The notes beneath the pieces are model-generated. The model had not been told where the DNA came from. It was given only the letters and a program-made list of their open reading frames with translations, and made no database searches. A DNA stretch of 64,000 nucleotides from Prevotella koreensis (GTDB lineage Bacteria > Bacteroidota > Bacteroidia > Bacteroidales > Bacteroidaceae). The position numbers and the translations under genes were made by a program. This document shows, in pieces, positions 52,662 through 62,941 of the stretch (its first letter is position 1; every line of letters begins with the position of its first letter). The DNA is taken from assembly GCF_003977605.1 (NCBI RefSeq), contig NZ_RYYU01000001.1, positions 2,606,600 to 2,670,599 of the forward strand, in the 5' to 3' direction.

Positions 52662-52690
52662 TTTCTTTATTGTTTTATATTTTCTCACTG

Positions 52691-52698
52691 CAAAAGTA
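52691..52698 (-). promoter_or_regulatory. promoter box of ddh
   Basis: The minus strand reads TACTTTTG, matching TAnnTTTG, 30 bases before ATG 52661. Confidence 0.55.
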
Positions 52699-52762
52699 TA
52701 TAATAATGTTCTAATATAAAAAAAAACGCTGAAAAAATAGTATGTGACACGCGAGTTCTTGT

Positions 52763-52774
52763 CCCGAATTCGGG
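52763..52774. promoter_or_regulatory. 12-base perfect palindrome between ddh and ruvA
   Basis: cccgaattcggg stands out in an AT-rich divergent intergenic region about 100 bases from each start. It could be a binding site for a dimeric regulator. The sequence supports no more. Confidence 0.25.
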
Positions 52775-52874
52775 TATAAATCAATATGATTTTTGCTATT
52801 AAATACGCTGTAATGCAATAAAAGGGGAGAGGAGTGCGTTAATAAAGATGTATATATACAAAAGGAGAAAATAA

Positions 52875-53480
52875 ATGATTGAGTATATAAAGGGTGAACT
52901 TACAGATGTCACCCCTGCTTTTGCTGTGATAGAATCGCATGGCGTTGGCTACGGATTGAACATTTCGCTAAATACTTTCAGTGCCGTTCAAGGCAAGAAA
53001 GAGGTGCGTCTTTGGGTATATGAGGCCATACGTGAGGATGCGTATGTGCTCTTTGGATTTGCTACAAAGAAAGAGCGAGAGATGTTCTTGTTGCTCATTT
53101 CGGTATCGGGAGTGGGAGCAAACACCGCGCGAATGATACTCTCGGAGATGACGGTAGCAGAACTCTGTAATGTCATATCATCGGGAAATGAACGTATGCT
53201 GAAGAGTGTGAAAGGCATAGGACTGCGTACTGCGCAGCGTATTATAGTTGACCTCAAGGACAAGATAGTGTCATCGGGCGTTGCCGAGGAACTGTCTGCT
53301 GTGGCGGGTCAACCTACAACAGTGCTCGCAAGTCCGGTGAAAGACGAGGCGGTAGGTGCGCTGACAATGCTCGGTTTTGCACCGGCACCGTCATCGAAGG
53401 TAGTTATGGCGATATTGAAAGAACATCCGGATATGCCTGTAGAGCAGGTGGTGAAACTCGCATTAAAGCAGATAAAGTAA
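52875..53480 (+). CDS. ruvA: Holliday junction branch migration protein RuvA
   Basis: Tetrameric DNA-binding subunit that holds Holliday junctions for RuvB. 201 residues: an N-terminal OB fold ([31 protein letters not shown]), two helix-hairpin-helix motifs ([39 protein letters not shown]) and a C-terminal three-helix domain ([21 protein letters not shown]). A purine-rich AAAGGAGA precedes the ATG. sprA follows after 15 bases in the same direction, a gene order recurrent in Bacteroidetes. Confidence 0.97.
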   Translation: MIEYIKGELTDVTPAFAVIESHGVGYGLNISLNTFSAVQGKKEVRLWVYEAIREDAYVLFGFATKKEREMFLLLISVSGVGANTARMILSEMTVAELCNVISSGNERMLKSVKGIGLRTAQRIIVDLKDKIVSSGVAEELSAVAGQPTTVLASPVKDEAVGALTMLGFAPAPSSKVVMAILKEHPDMPVEQVVKLALKQIK

Positions 53481-53495
53481 ATAGTCTCGGATTAG

Positions 53496-56400
53496 ATGAG
53501 AAACCTGAAGAAGATATACATATTATTATTAGCGGCAGTGAGCATAAATGTGCTTGCATGGAATGTCGCGCCATTGCTTCAGGATGACTTGACGAGAAGA
53601 TCGACCAACCGTGTACGCGACCCTCGCCCTGATGATAAAAACGATAAAAAAGATAAAAAGGACGACAAGAAAAAAGAAATACAGGAACTTATAATCGACA
53701 ACGAGGACTCCATCCCTGACTCGTTGTTAAACCCGCGTTGGAGTATTCAGCGCATATCACCTATAACATTCGATGACCTGATTCGTAATCCGGCCGACCT
53801 AAAATTGCCGGATAACATGAGGCATAACGTGTTATATAACGATACCCTCAACAGGTATATTATAGGTTCTAAAATAGCAGACACGTATGTCAATGCACCG
53901 ATAATGATGACTCCGGAGGAGTATTGGAGGTGGAGTGAGAAACAAGAACGTGACAGTTTCTTCCGATTTAAGAATAGCGAAATTCTCCAAAAAGAAGGTA
54001 AGGAGAAATTTGATTTCACGGATATGCACTTCGACTTGGGACCGGCAGAAAAAATATTCGGCCCCGGTGGTGTGCGCATAAAGACACAGGGTACGGCAGA
54101 ACTCAAGTTCGGTGCTACTCTGAAGAACATAGACAATCCTTCGTTGCCGATAAGACACAGAAGGACAACGACAATGGACTTCGACGAGAAGATAAACCTT
54201 AACGTGAGCGGAAAGGTGGGAGACAAGGTAAATATGAACCTTAACTATAACACAGATGCTACGTTAGACTTTGATGCGCAGAACATAAAACTGAAGTACG
54301 AGGGTAAGGAAGACGAGATAATAAAACTCGTTGAGGCCGGAAATGTATCATTCCCAAGCAATTCTACTTTGGTGAGAGGAGCCTCGTCGTTATTCGGTAT
54401 ACGCACTGATTTGCAATTCGGACGACTGAAACTACAGACTGTGTTGTCACAGAAAAAATCTTCATCGAAGAGTGTGTCGTCAAGAGGCGGAGTACAGTTG
54501 ACACCGTTCGAGATTGATGCCGCGAACTATGAGGAGAACCGCCACTTCTTCCTTTCGTTTTATTTTCGTGATCGTTATGACGCATCAATGCGCACTTTGC
54601 CCAATGTTATGACAGGTGTAACGCTAAACCGAATAGAGATATGGGTTACAAACAAGACCGGAACGACAACGAATACCCGTAACATCATAGCATTGCCACG
54701 ACTCGGAGAAGGCCCTGGGGGCATGGTACCCTCGAACTCTGCCAACAATCTGTATTCCCAACTTACCACAACTTATGCCTCAGCACGCGACATCGATATG
54801 TCATCAAGCGTACTTGACGCAGTATTTACCGGTGGAACAGACTACGAAAAATTACAGAGTGCACGCTTGTTGAGCCCTTCAGAATACAGCGTAAATCAGG
54901 CATTGGGATACATATCACTGCGCACGGCACTACAAACCGACCAAGTGCTCGCCGTGGCATACGAATATACATACGGAGGAACAACATATCAAGTGGGAGA
55001 GTTTGCAAGTGACATCACAGATGTTTCGCAGGCATTGTTTGTTAAATCGCTGAAGAATACCAGCAATAACCCTAAACAGGAAAACTGGGACTTGATGATG
55101 AAGAACGTATATTATCTTGCCACATCAATAGATAAAGATAAGTTCAGACTTGACGTTAAATTCCAAAGTGACACCGCAGGAGTATATCTTTCTTATCTGC
55201 CCGAACCACAGGTGAAAGACCAAACGCTGATAAAGATATTGGGAGCCGACCGTCTCGACAATAATATGAAGGCTCATCCCAACGGATATTTCGATTTCGT
55301 GGAAGGCTATACGGTGAGCAACGGTCGTGTTTTCCTACCTTCGGCAGAGCCTTTTGGGGATTATTTGTATAAATATCTCACACAGAAAGGTGTCAATGCA
55401 GGCGTCGCAAAGAAATATTGCTTTACCGAATTGTACGACTCTACGAAGAATGTTGCAAAACAGATAGCCGAGAAGGATAAGTATATTCTTCAGGGACAAT
55501 TCCGCGGAACGTTAGCAAACGTAATCTCGCTCGGGGCATATAACGTTCCGCAAGGTTCGGTAGTAGTAACGGCAGGTGGTGTGACGCTGACGGAAGGTTC
55601 TGATTATAGCGTGGATTATTCGGCCGGAGAGGTTACGATACTCAACCAAAGTATAATAGACGCGGGAACTGCGGTCAATGTGAGCCTTGAGAGTATGAGC
55701 GACTACGCACAGCAACGCAAAACGATGGTCGGTCTGAACTGGCAGTATGACTTCAGTAAGAATTTCCAGTTGAGCGGAACTTTCCAGCATCTTTCAGAAC
55801 AAGCACTTACCACTAAGGTGGCAATGGGTAGCGAACCTCTTAATAATACACTGTGGGGAGTGAACCTTAATTGGAAGCAAGAGAGCCAATGGCTAACCAA
55901 TTTGCTTGATAAGATTCCTTTCTTGCACTGCACCCAACCTTCAAACATTTCCTTTACGGGTGAATTTGCACAACTTTTTGCGGGCAAGGCAAGTGGAACA
56001 CAAGACAACGCGTCCTACCTTGACGACTTCGAGAATACCAAGAACGCCATTGATGTGAGTGCTCCAACGTCTTGGATTATGTCGAGTGTGCCGACAATGT
56101 TTAATGAATATAACGACAAGACCACACTTAAGAGCGGCTTCAACCGCGCTCTCTTATCGTGGTATAACATCGACCGCCTTTTCACCAACCGCTCTTCATC
56201 ACTCACTCCGGGGCATATCAAGAGCGACCTAAATCAACTTTCCAATCATTATGTTCGCGAGGTGTATGTTGATGAGTTGTATCCCAACCGCGACCAAAGC
56301 AGTTACAATGGTGCAACTTCGACATTGCCCATTCTGAATCTTGCCTATTACCCATCAGAACGAGGAGCATACAACTTCGACCCGCAACTCAACAGCGACG

Positions 56401-59400
56401 GAACATTGCCTAATCCGAAACAGCGATGGGGCGGTATGATGCGCAAACTCGATACTAACGATTTCGAGACGGCTAACATAGAATACATAGAATTCTGGAT
56501 GCTCGACCCATTCATATATACACGTGAGAATGGTACGGCAACCCGACATAGCGGAAGTCTGTTCCTTAACCTCGGCGAGATGAGTGAGGACATTCTCCGC
56601 GATGGTAAGAAATTCTATGAGAGCGGTATGCCGGTTGACGGTTCGCAGAGTTTCACCACTACACAATGGGGAAAGATTCCGACGCAATCAACGGTGACAT
56701 ACGCTTTCGCCACCACAAACGGTTCTCGCCGCTTGCAGGATGTAGGATATAACGGACTGACAGATCAGGAGGAAAAACAGTTCACTACATATCAAGATTA
56801 TCTCAACGCAGTAAGACTGAATGTGACAGGAGCGGCCCTCGACAGTATCATGGCAGACCCGGCCAATGACAACTACCACTACTTCCGTGGGCGTGACTAT
56901 GACCAGATTGAAGCACCGATACTTAAGCGATATAAGCGCATAAACATGCCACAGGGCAATTCACCGGACGATGATATGCGTACCGAAAATTACGATACAT
57001 CGTATAAGACTACGCCTGACGTGGAAGACATAAACCAAGACTACACGCTCAATGAGTATGAGAAATATTTCCAGTATCGCGTTGCCATACACCCCGACTC
57101 GCTTATTGTGGGCGAGAATTTCATCGTTGACAAACGAGAAACAACACGCACCCTGCGCAATGGCAACCGAGAAACGGTGAACTGGTATCAGTTCCGAATA
57201 CCTATACGTGAGTTCACAAGTCGTGTCGGAAACATATCAGATTTCTCCTCAATACGCTTCATGCGTATGTTCATGACAGGTTTTGAACGTCCTGTTGTGC
57301 TTCGTTTCGGCAGTCTCGACCTTGTGCGCGGCGAGTGGCGTGTCTATCAGCAGCAGTTGGGAGCGAACGGTTCTGGCAGAATGGCGGTCAGTGCTGTCAA
57401 TATTGAGGAAAACAATGACAAGACTCCTGTCAACTATGTGTTGCCTCCGGGCATACGCAGAGAGCAGGATCCTACACAGCCGCAACTCACCGAGAGCAAT
57501 GAGCAGGCTCTTGCAATACAGGTGAACAACTTGTCTAACGATGAATCGAAGGCTGTGTATAAGAACACTACGGTGGATTTGCGACAGTATAAGCGGTTGC
57601 AGATGTTCGTACATGCAAATGCGTTTGAGAACAACTCCACCGATCTGCACGACAATCAACTGGCTGTGTTCGTGCGTCTCGGAAGCGACTATAAGAGCAA
57701 TTACTATGAGTATCTGATACCCCTGAAGCTTACTCCGGCAGGGAAGTACGACCGCTATTCGTCAGCCGACTGTCGTGCGGTGTGGCCGGAAGAGAATATG
57801 CTTGACATCGATCTCAGCGTATTCACAAACCTGAAAAAAGCCAGAAACATAGCCAAGGCAGGCGGAATGGCATCATACAATCGCGAATATAGCGAGTACG
57901 ACAGCAAACGACCGAACAACCGTGTAACCATAATGGGTAATCCGACGTTGGGCGAAGTGAAGACAATGATTATCGGAGTGCGCAACCTTGATCGAAACAA
58001 TAAGTCGGGAGAGGTGTGGATTAACGAGTTGCGAATGTTGGAATACAACAACGAAGGCGGTTGGGCGGCACAGGCTGCGCTGAATGTTCAGTTAAGCGAT
58101 GTGGGTACGGTGAACGCCACCGGTAAATATATGACCGAAGGATTTGGTGGACTTGAAGAGGGTGTGATGCAGCGTTCGCAGGATAATTACAAGACTTACA
58201 GCGTCACGGCGAACATCGAACTGGGTAAGTTCTTCCCCGACAAGGCGAAGGTTTCGGCACCATTATACTACTCTGTGACAAAGGAGGAAACGCGCCCGAA
58301 GTATAATCCGCTTGATACCGATATGCGACTCGACGATGCTCTTGAGTCTGCCAAGAATGCACACGAGCGCGACTCGATAGAGAGTATTGCCGTTACGAAG
58401 ACCACTAACACCAATTTCTCGCTCTCAAATGTCCGTATAGGCATTGCCACAAAGGCTCATCCTATGCCTTACGACCCGGCAAACTTCAGTTTCTCATACA
58501 GTCACAGCCATAGTTATACGTCCGGCGAGACAACCATATATGAGAAAGAAGACAAATGGCGAGGCTCTATGAACTATAGTTATACGCCTGTATATAAGTC
58601 GTTCGAGCCTTTCAAGAAACTCATAAAGGGAAATAGCAGATGGTTTGACATTCTCAAACGCTTCGGACTGAACTGGTTGCCGCAGAACGTGGCATTCAAT
58701 ACCGAAATCATACGTAACTACTATGAGTTGCAAGAGCGTGACATGGAGAATTTGGGTGGTTCGCAACTGCCGTTGACATTCAGCGAACAGTTCCTTTGGA
58801 ATCGTGATTTCTCAATACGTTGGGACTTGACGAAGAATCTGCATCTTAATTTCCAAAGTGCAACGCATGCGGAAATTGAGGAACCATACACACCGATAAA
58901 CAAGGATTTATATCCCGATCAATATGCTGCATGGAAAGATTCCGTGAAGATGTCGCTGCGTAATTTAGGTTCGCCACTCGACTATAATCAGTCGTTCTCG
59001 CTGTCTTATCAATTGCCGTTGAATCTCATTCCTATATTCGATTGGGTTAATGCCGATGCTAGTTATAACTCTACTTATAGATGGGTTCGTGGCTCTTCAC
59101 TTGAGAACGGCACTTCTTTGGGCAATACGATAAGTAATAACCGTAACCTAAGCATCAACGGTTCGTTCAATCTTGAGCGGCTCTACAATCATATTCCGTT
59201 CTTGAAGAAGACCAACGAGAGGTTCAATATGTCTTTTAGTTCTTCTTCGAAAAAGAACAAAACGAAAAAAAGAGACAAGGTAGAGGATAAGGAAAATATT
59301 AAGGAAAAGGAGGCTCTTCCGAAGAATCAGAGGTCGTATGAACAGGAGATAACGCTCTTGCCCGACACCGTAATAACCGTAGCCCATGGTCGTAAGTCCA

Positions 59401-61049
59401 AACGTCTCATTGTTTCGGCAAAGACGAAAGAGGGCAAGGCTTTCCCTTTGAAATATAAGTTGGATGGCTTGGATAATATAAAGATAACATCAAAGGTTGA
59501 TTCGGCTACAACGTTGAAAGTCATAGTGACTGCCAAACCACCGCTTGATGATAAGAACTGGTACAAGACTGCGCAATGTATGGCGAGGGTTCTTATGATG
59601 GTACGTTCGCTGAATATCTCTTACCGCAACCAGTATGCCATGTCGCTGCCGGGATTCTTGCCCAATGTGGGTGATATTTTCGGTCAAAGGAGTGGCGATA
59701 TACTTTCGCCCGGACTTGATTTCGCTTTCGGTCTTACAGGTGACAGTTACCTTGCGAAAGCCGCAGAGAACGGTTGGCTACTGATGAACGACAGCGTGGC
59801 GACACCGGCAACGACAAGCAACAACATCGATCTGCAATTACGCATGACACTTGAGCCTGTCAAGAATCTTAAGATAGATCTCAATGCCGCGAGGACAGAG
59901 AATCGCGCGAGCAGCATACAATATATGTATGAGGGCAGACCTACAACGCGTAGCGGTACGTTCAGCATGACAACAATATCACTGAACAGTGCATTCGAGG
60001 GTATGGGCTCGGCAACCAGCGGTTACCACTCGGCCACATTCGAGCGTTTCTGTCGTTCTCTCGAAGGATTCCGCAATCGTGTCGAGTCTCAATATGAGGG
60101 AATGCCATATCCGGCAAACTCTGCTCTTGCAGGCAGGACATACTCCTCACAGGCCGGACTGGGCAGGCTCGGATTATATAGTTCTGATGTAATGATACCG
60201 GCATTCCTTGCGGCCTATACCTCCGGCAATGGTTCGGGACTGAGCATTTTCCCGACGTTGGCAAAACTGTTGCCAAACTGGACTGTAAGATATAGCGGTC
60301 TGTCGCAGTTGCCTTGGTTCCGCGATGTCTTCAAGAGTGTAAACGTGAACCACTCTTACAAGAGTATCTATTCGGTTGGTTCTTACAGTACATACAGTAC
60401 TTTCCAAGAACATATCAACGGACTGGGCTTCATAAACGACCCAACAACATCCATGCCGGTGCCATCGTCAATGTATAACATATCTACGGTCAGCATAACT
60501 GAAATGTTCAGTCCGTTGCTCGGAGTAGATGTTACATTGCAGAACAACATGACGTGGAAACTGGAGTATCGCAAGTCTCGCAACCTTTCACTTTCCATGA
60601 CGAGCATACAGTTGAGCGAGGTTTATAGCAATGATTGGGTTTTGGGTATGGGTTACAAGATTGCCGATTTCAAATTCTTTGGCGGTGGTAATCATCGCAG
60701 GCTGAAGTCAAGTAAGAAAAACGACGGAAAAGATAGTGAAGAGAACGCATCTGCAAGCCGTAGCAATTCCAAGAACAAGGGTATAAGTCATGACCTCAAC
60801 CTGCGTCTTGACCTTAGTTATCGCAGTCAGGCGTCAATAGTGCGCGACATTGCATCCATGACAAGTTCTGCTTCGTCAGGTAATACAGCGTTTAAATTGG
60901 CTTTCCATGCCGATTACACTCTCTCAAGTCTGCTAACAATGACTTTCTACTATGACTGTCAGACAAATACCCCATTGCTCACTTCGAGCAGTTATCCTAC
61001 CACTACGCAGGATTTCGGAATGGCTTTGAAGTTCTCGTTGACAAGGTAA
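53496..61049 (+). CDS. sprA: type IX secretion outer-membrane translocon SprA (Sov)
   Basis: A 2517-residue protein, the giant outer-membrane barrel through which type IX cargo leaves the cell (known from Flavobacterium SprA and Porphyromonas Sov). It starts with a signal-like segment (KKIYILLLAAVSINVLAWNVAPLL). Repeated SprA-type motifs follow: RIKTQGTAELKFGATLKNIDNP, NLNVSGKVGDKVNMNLNYNTD, then DYAQQRKTMVGLNWQYDFS. The barrel strands continue to the end (DFGMALKFSLTR). Three lysine-rich, low-complexity stretches occur at about residues 45-64, 1915-1950 and 2400-2432, probably loops outside the barrel. No other type IX gene is in the window, which is normal for this scattered system. Confidence 0.96.
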   Translation: MRNLKKIYILLLAAVSINVLAWNVAPLLQDDLTRRSTNRVRDPRPDDKNDKKDKKDDKKKEIQELIIDNEDSIPDSLLNPRWSIQRISPITFDDLIRNPADLKLPDNMRHNVLYNDTLNRYIIGSKIADTYVNAPIMMTPEEYWRWSEKQERDSFFRFKNSEILQKEGKEKFDFTDMHFDLGPAEKIFGPGGVRIKTQGTAELKFGATLKNIDNPSLPIRHRRTTTMDFDEKINLNVSGKVGDKVNMNLNYNTDATLDFDAQNIKLKYEGKEDEIIKLVEAGNVSFPSNSTLVRGASSLFGIRTDLQFGRLKLQTVLSQKKSSSKSVSSRGGVQLTPFEIDAANYEENRHFFLSFYFRDRYDASMRTLPNVMTGVTLNRIEIWVTNKTGTTTNTRNIIALPRLGEGPGGMVPSNSANNLYSQLTTTYASARDIDMSSSVLDAVFTGGTDYEKLQSARLLSPSEYSVNQALGYISLRTALQTDQVLAVAYEYTYGGTTYQVGEFASDITDVSQALFVKSLKNTSNNPKQENWDLMMKNVYYLATSIDKDKFRLDVKFQSDTAGVYLSYLPEPQVKDQTLIKILGADRLDNNMKAHPNGYFDFVEGYTVSNGRVFLPSAEPFGDYLYKYLTQKGVNAGVAKKYCFTELYDSTKNVAKQIAEKDKYILQGQFRGTLANVISLGAYNVPQGSVVVTAGGVTLTEGSDYSVDYSAGEVTILNQSIIDAGTAVNVSLESMSDYAQQRKTMVGLNWQYDFSKNFQLSGTFQHLSEQALTTKVAMGSEPLNNTLWGVNLNWKQESQWLTNLLDKIPFLHCTQPSNISFTGEFAQLFAGKASGTQDNASYLDDFENTKNAIDVSAPTSWIMSSVPTMFNEYNDKTTLKSGFNRALLSWYNIDRLFTNRSSSLTPGHIKSDLNQLSNHYVREVYVDELYPNRDQSSYNGATSTLPILNLAYYPSERGAYNFDPQLNSDGTLPNPKQRWGGMMRKLDTNDFETANIEYIEFWMLDPFIYTRENGTATRHSGSLFLNLGEMSEDILRDGKKFYESGMPVDGSQSFTTTQWGKIPTQSTVTYAFATTNGSRRLQDVGYNGLTDQEEKQFTTYQDYLNAVRLNVTGAALDSIMADPANDNYHYFRGRDYDQIEAPILKRYKRINMPQGNSPDDDMRTENYDTSYKTTPDVEDINQDYTLNEYEKYFQYRVAIHPDSLIVGENFIVDKRETTRTLRNGNRETVNWYQFRIPIREFTSRVGNISDFSSIRFMRMFMTGFERPVVLRFGSLDLVRGEWRVYQQQLGANGSGRMAVSAVNIEENNDKTPVNYVLPPGIRREQDPTQPQLTESNEQALAIQVNNLSNDESKAVYKNTTVDLRQYKRLQMFVHANAFENNSTDLHDNQLAVFVRLGSDYKSNYYEYLIPLKLTPAGKYDRYSSADCRAVWPEENMLDIDLSVFTNLKKARNIAKAGGMASYNREYSEYDSKRPNNRVTIMGNPTLGEVKTMIIGVRNLDRNNKSGEVWINELRMLEYNNEGGWAAQAALNVQLSDVGTVNATGKYMTEGFGGLEEGVMQRSQDNYKTYSVTANIELGKFFPDKAKVSAPLYYSVTKEETRPKYNPLDTDMRLDDALESAKNAHERDSIESIAVTKTTNTNFSLSNVRIGIATKAHPMPYDPANFSFSYSHSHSYTSGETTIYEKEDKWRGSMNYSYTPVYKSFEPFKKLIKGNSRWFDILKRFGLNWLPQNVAFNTEIIRNYYELQERDMENLGGSQLPLTFSEQFLWNRDFSIRWDLTKNLHLNFQSATHAEIEEPYTPINKDLYPDQYAAWKDSVKMSLRNLGSPLDYNQSFSLSYQLPLNLIPIFDWVNADASYNSTYRWVRGSSLENGTSLGNTISNNRNLSINGSFNLERLYNHIPFLKKTNERFNMSFSSSSKKNKTKKRDKVEDKENIKEKEALPKNQRSYEQEITLLPDTVITVAHGRKSKRLIVSAKTKEGKAFPLKYKLDGLDNIKITSKVDSATTLKVIVTAKPPLDDKNWYKTAQCMARVLMMVRSLNISYRNQYAMSLPGFLPNVGDIFGQRSGDILSPGLDFAFGLTGDSYLAKAAENGWLLMNDSVATPATTSNNIDLQLRMTLEPVKNLKIDLNAARTENRASSIQYMYEGRPTTRSGTFSMTTISLNSAFEGMGSATSGYHSATFERFCRSLEGFRNRVESQYEGMPYPANSALAGRTYSSQAGLGRLGLYSSDVMIPAFLAAYTSGNGSGLSIFPTLAKLLPNWTVRYSGLSQLPWFRDVFKSVNVNHSYKSIYSVGSYSTYSTFQEHINGLGFINDPTTSMPVPSSMYNISTVSITEMFSPLLGVDVTLQNNMTWKLEYRKSRNLSLSMTSIQLSEVYSNDWVLGMGYKIADFKFFGGGNHRRLKSSKKNDGKDSEENASASRSNSKNKGISHDLNLRLDLSYRSQASIVRDIASMTSSASSGNTAFKLAFHADYTLSSLLTMTFYYDCQTNTPLLTSSSYPTTTQDFGMALKFSLTR

Positions 61050-61145
61050 TGAGAATAATGTAAGAAAGGTAACAAGCCTAAGGGGTATAGAAGTATGTAA
61101 GTTTAGACAAAACCATTTGTGATTTTTCATTTAAATTTTTGCAAC

Positions 61146-62678
61146 ATGATTTCAAAAACAAGATTACTAACATTATTGTTCTTTGCTCTGTCCTGCATTC
61201 CTACTTTTGCGGGTGGGAATCAAGGATTGCGTCCGAAACTCATTGTGGGCATTGTTGTTGACCAGATGCGTTGGGACTATCTCTATCGTTTCCACGATGA
61301 ATACACAACAAGAGGATTCCGACGAATGCTGTCCGAAGGTTACTCATTTGAGAATTGTCAAATCAACTATATCCCATCAGTTACGGCAATCGGTCACACT
61401 TCTCTATATACAGGCTCTGTACCGAGTATTCATGGCATTGCCGGTAACAGATTCTTGATGAACGGCAAATATGTATATTGTGCCGAGGACACAACCGTGA
61501 TGACCGTTGGTAGCAACTCGGAAGCGGGACTGATGTCGCCACGCAACATGCTTGCGACGACAATAGGAGACGAACTGAAAACAGCAACAAATTGGAAATC
61601 GAAAGTGATAGGTGTCTCTTTCAAAGATCGTGCTGCCATATTTCCTGCAGGACATTCGGCAGATGGTGCATATTGGTTCGACAAAAAAAACATGGGTTTC
61701 GTTACATCAACCTATTACATGTCGTCGCTTCCGTCGTGGGTTGAAAATTATAATAAGGAGATTGCACGCGATGTGAAAGAACTTAAACCAATTGCTGTTG
61801 GCAATAAAAAGTTGACTTCACTCATAGACATCGTGCAATATTCGCCATACGGAAACCTTATAGTGAAAGATATGGCAAAGCGTGCCATCGCCGGAGAGAA
61901 ACTGGGACAGCGTGGAGAAACCGACATGATATGTGTGAGTTTCTCATGTACCGACCTCGTAGGTCATGTCTTCGGCACGCATGCGGAAATTACACATAAT
62001 TTATATATAGAACTCGACAAGCAAATTGCCGACCTTTTCGACTATCTTGACAAGACTGTAGGCAAAGGTGAGTATGTCGCTTTCCTTTCTGCCGATCATG
62101 GCGCAGCAAACGGAATCTTGCAGAATCAGAAGCATAAAATCCCATCCGATGGCTTTTTCCTTGGCCGTGAGGAGGAAAGTGTGAACAAATTCCTTGCCGA
62201 AAAATATGCCGGTCATGAACGTCTCGTAGAACGAATAATGGACTATAAGGTCGTGATTAATCGTAAGGCTGCCGCCGGACTTGATTTCGCTGAGTTGAAA
62301 GCGGACATTATGAATTATTTCAAAACACGTCCGTTGGTGATGTATGTTGTTGACCTTGAAGATATATCATCAGCAAGTGTTCCTACATATATACGAGAGA
62401 AAATATATAATGGCTATAATAAAGATCGTAGCGGAGACATACAACTGGTGCTCAACCCCGGCGTTTATAGTGTGGGTAAAGAGATAGGGGAAGGTACTAC
62501 GCATGGCACTTGGTATCCATACGATTGTCATATCCCATTTGTTCTTATGGGTCGTGATGTGCCTCATGGCTCTTGTCCCACTGAGGTTCACATCACTGAT
62601 ATTGCGCCTACAATCTGCAATCTTGTGCATATACAGATGCCGAGCGGTTGCATCGGAACCCCGAGAGCAATGCAATAA
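61146..62678 (+). CDS. PafA-like alkaline phosphatase/phosphodiesterase
   Basis: 510 residues from ATG 61146 (MISKTRLLTLLFFALSCIPTFAGG, a signal peptide). An alkaline phosphatase superfamily member: metal-binding VGIVVDQMRWDYLYRF, the catalytic Thr in PSVTAIGHTSLYTG, then VSFSCTDLVGHVFG, AFLSADHGA and EGTTHGTWYPYDCHIPFVLMG. Similar proteins such as PafA of Elizabethkingia are exported phosphomonoesterases, and others are phosphodiesterases. The exact substrate cannot be read from sequence. It follows sprA after a 96-base gap in the same direction, and co-transcription is possible. Confidence 0.9.
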   Translation: MISKTRLLTLLFFALSCIPTFAGGNQGLRPKLIVGIVVDQMRWDYLYRFHDEYTTRGFRRMLSEGYSFENCQINYIPSVTAIGHTSLYTGSVPSIHGIAGNRFLMNGKYVYCAEDTTVMTVGSNSEAGLMSPRNMLATTIGDELKTATNWKSKVIGVSFKDRAAIFPAGHSADGAYWFDKKNMGFVTSTYYMSSLPSWVENYNKEIARDVKELKPIAVGNKKLTSLIDIVQYSPYGNLIVKDMAKRAIAGEKLGQRGETDMICVSFSCTDLVGHVFGTHAEITHNLYIELDKQIADLFDYLDKTVGKGEYVAFLSADHGAANGILQNQKHKIPSDGFFLGREEESVNKFLAEKYAGHERLVERIMDYKVVINRKAAAGLDFAELKADIMNYFKTRPLVMYVVDLEDISSASVPTYIREKIYNGYNKDRSGDIQLVLNPGVYSVGKEIGEGTTHGTWYPYDCHIPFVLMGRDVPHGSCPTEVHITDIAPTICNLVHIQMPSGCIGTPRAMQ

Positions 62679-62727
62679 CTCGCTTACAGACAGAGAATAA
62701 ACCTGTCATTAACTTTTTTATAGAATC

Positions 62728-62766
62728 CAAAACAGGCGAAATTGCTCAGCAATTTCGCCTGTTTTG
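62728..62766 (+). terminator. hairpin after the PafA-like gene
   Basis: The 17-base-pair stem of repeat copy 4 is T-rich on its 3' side (cctgttttgttct). It lies 49 bases after the PafA-like stop and could end transcripts from the left. Confidence 0.5.
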
Positions 62767-62810
62767 TTCTGCAAATTCGCCCAAATTGATTTGTAAATTC
62801 GTCTGTTTTG
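62728..62810. repeat. 22-base palindromic repeat element, copy 4
   Basis: Begins with a perfect 17-base-pair hairpin (caaaacaggcgaaattg, 5-base loop, and its complement; 62728-62744 with 62750-62766). Two more units with the gcaaattcgcccaaattg pattern follow. It lies between the convergent PafA-like and glmM genes. Confidence 0.75.
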
Positions 62811-62883
62811 TGCTGAACATGAATACATATTCCCTCTTTTAACATAAACGAATAAGTTGTTTTTGGGGCTTATATGACAAAAA

Positions 62884-62912
62884 AAGGTGACTGCAAGTAA
62901 AGCGGTCACCTT
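62884..62912 (-). terminator. rho-independent terminator of glmM
   Basis: On the minus strand arms aaggtgac and gtcacctt pair over 8 base pairs with a 13-base loop and are followed by a T run (A run at 62879-62885 on the plus strand). It begins 29 bases after the glmM stop. Confidence 0.8.
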
Positions 62913-62941
62913 ATTTTATAGAGTGTTGATATTATTCTTGT

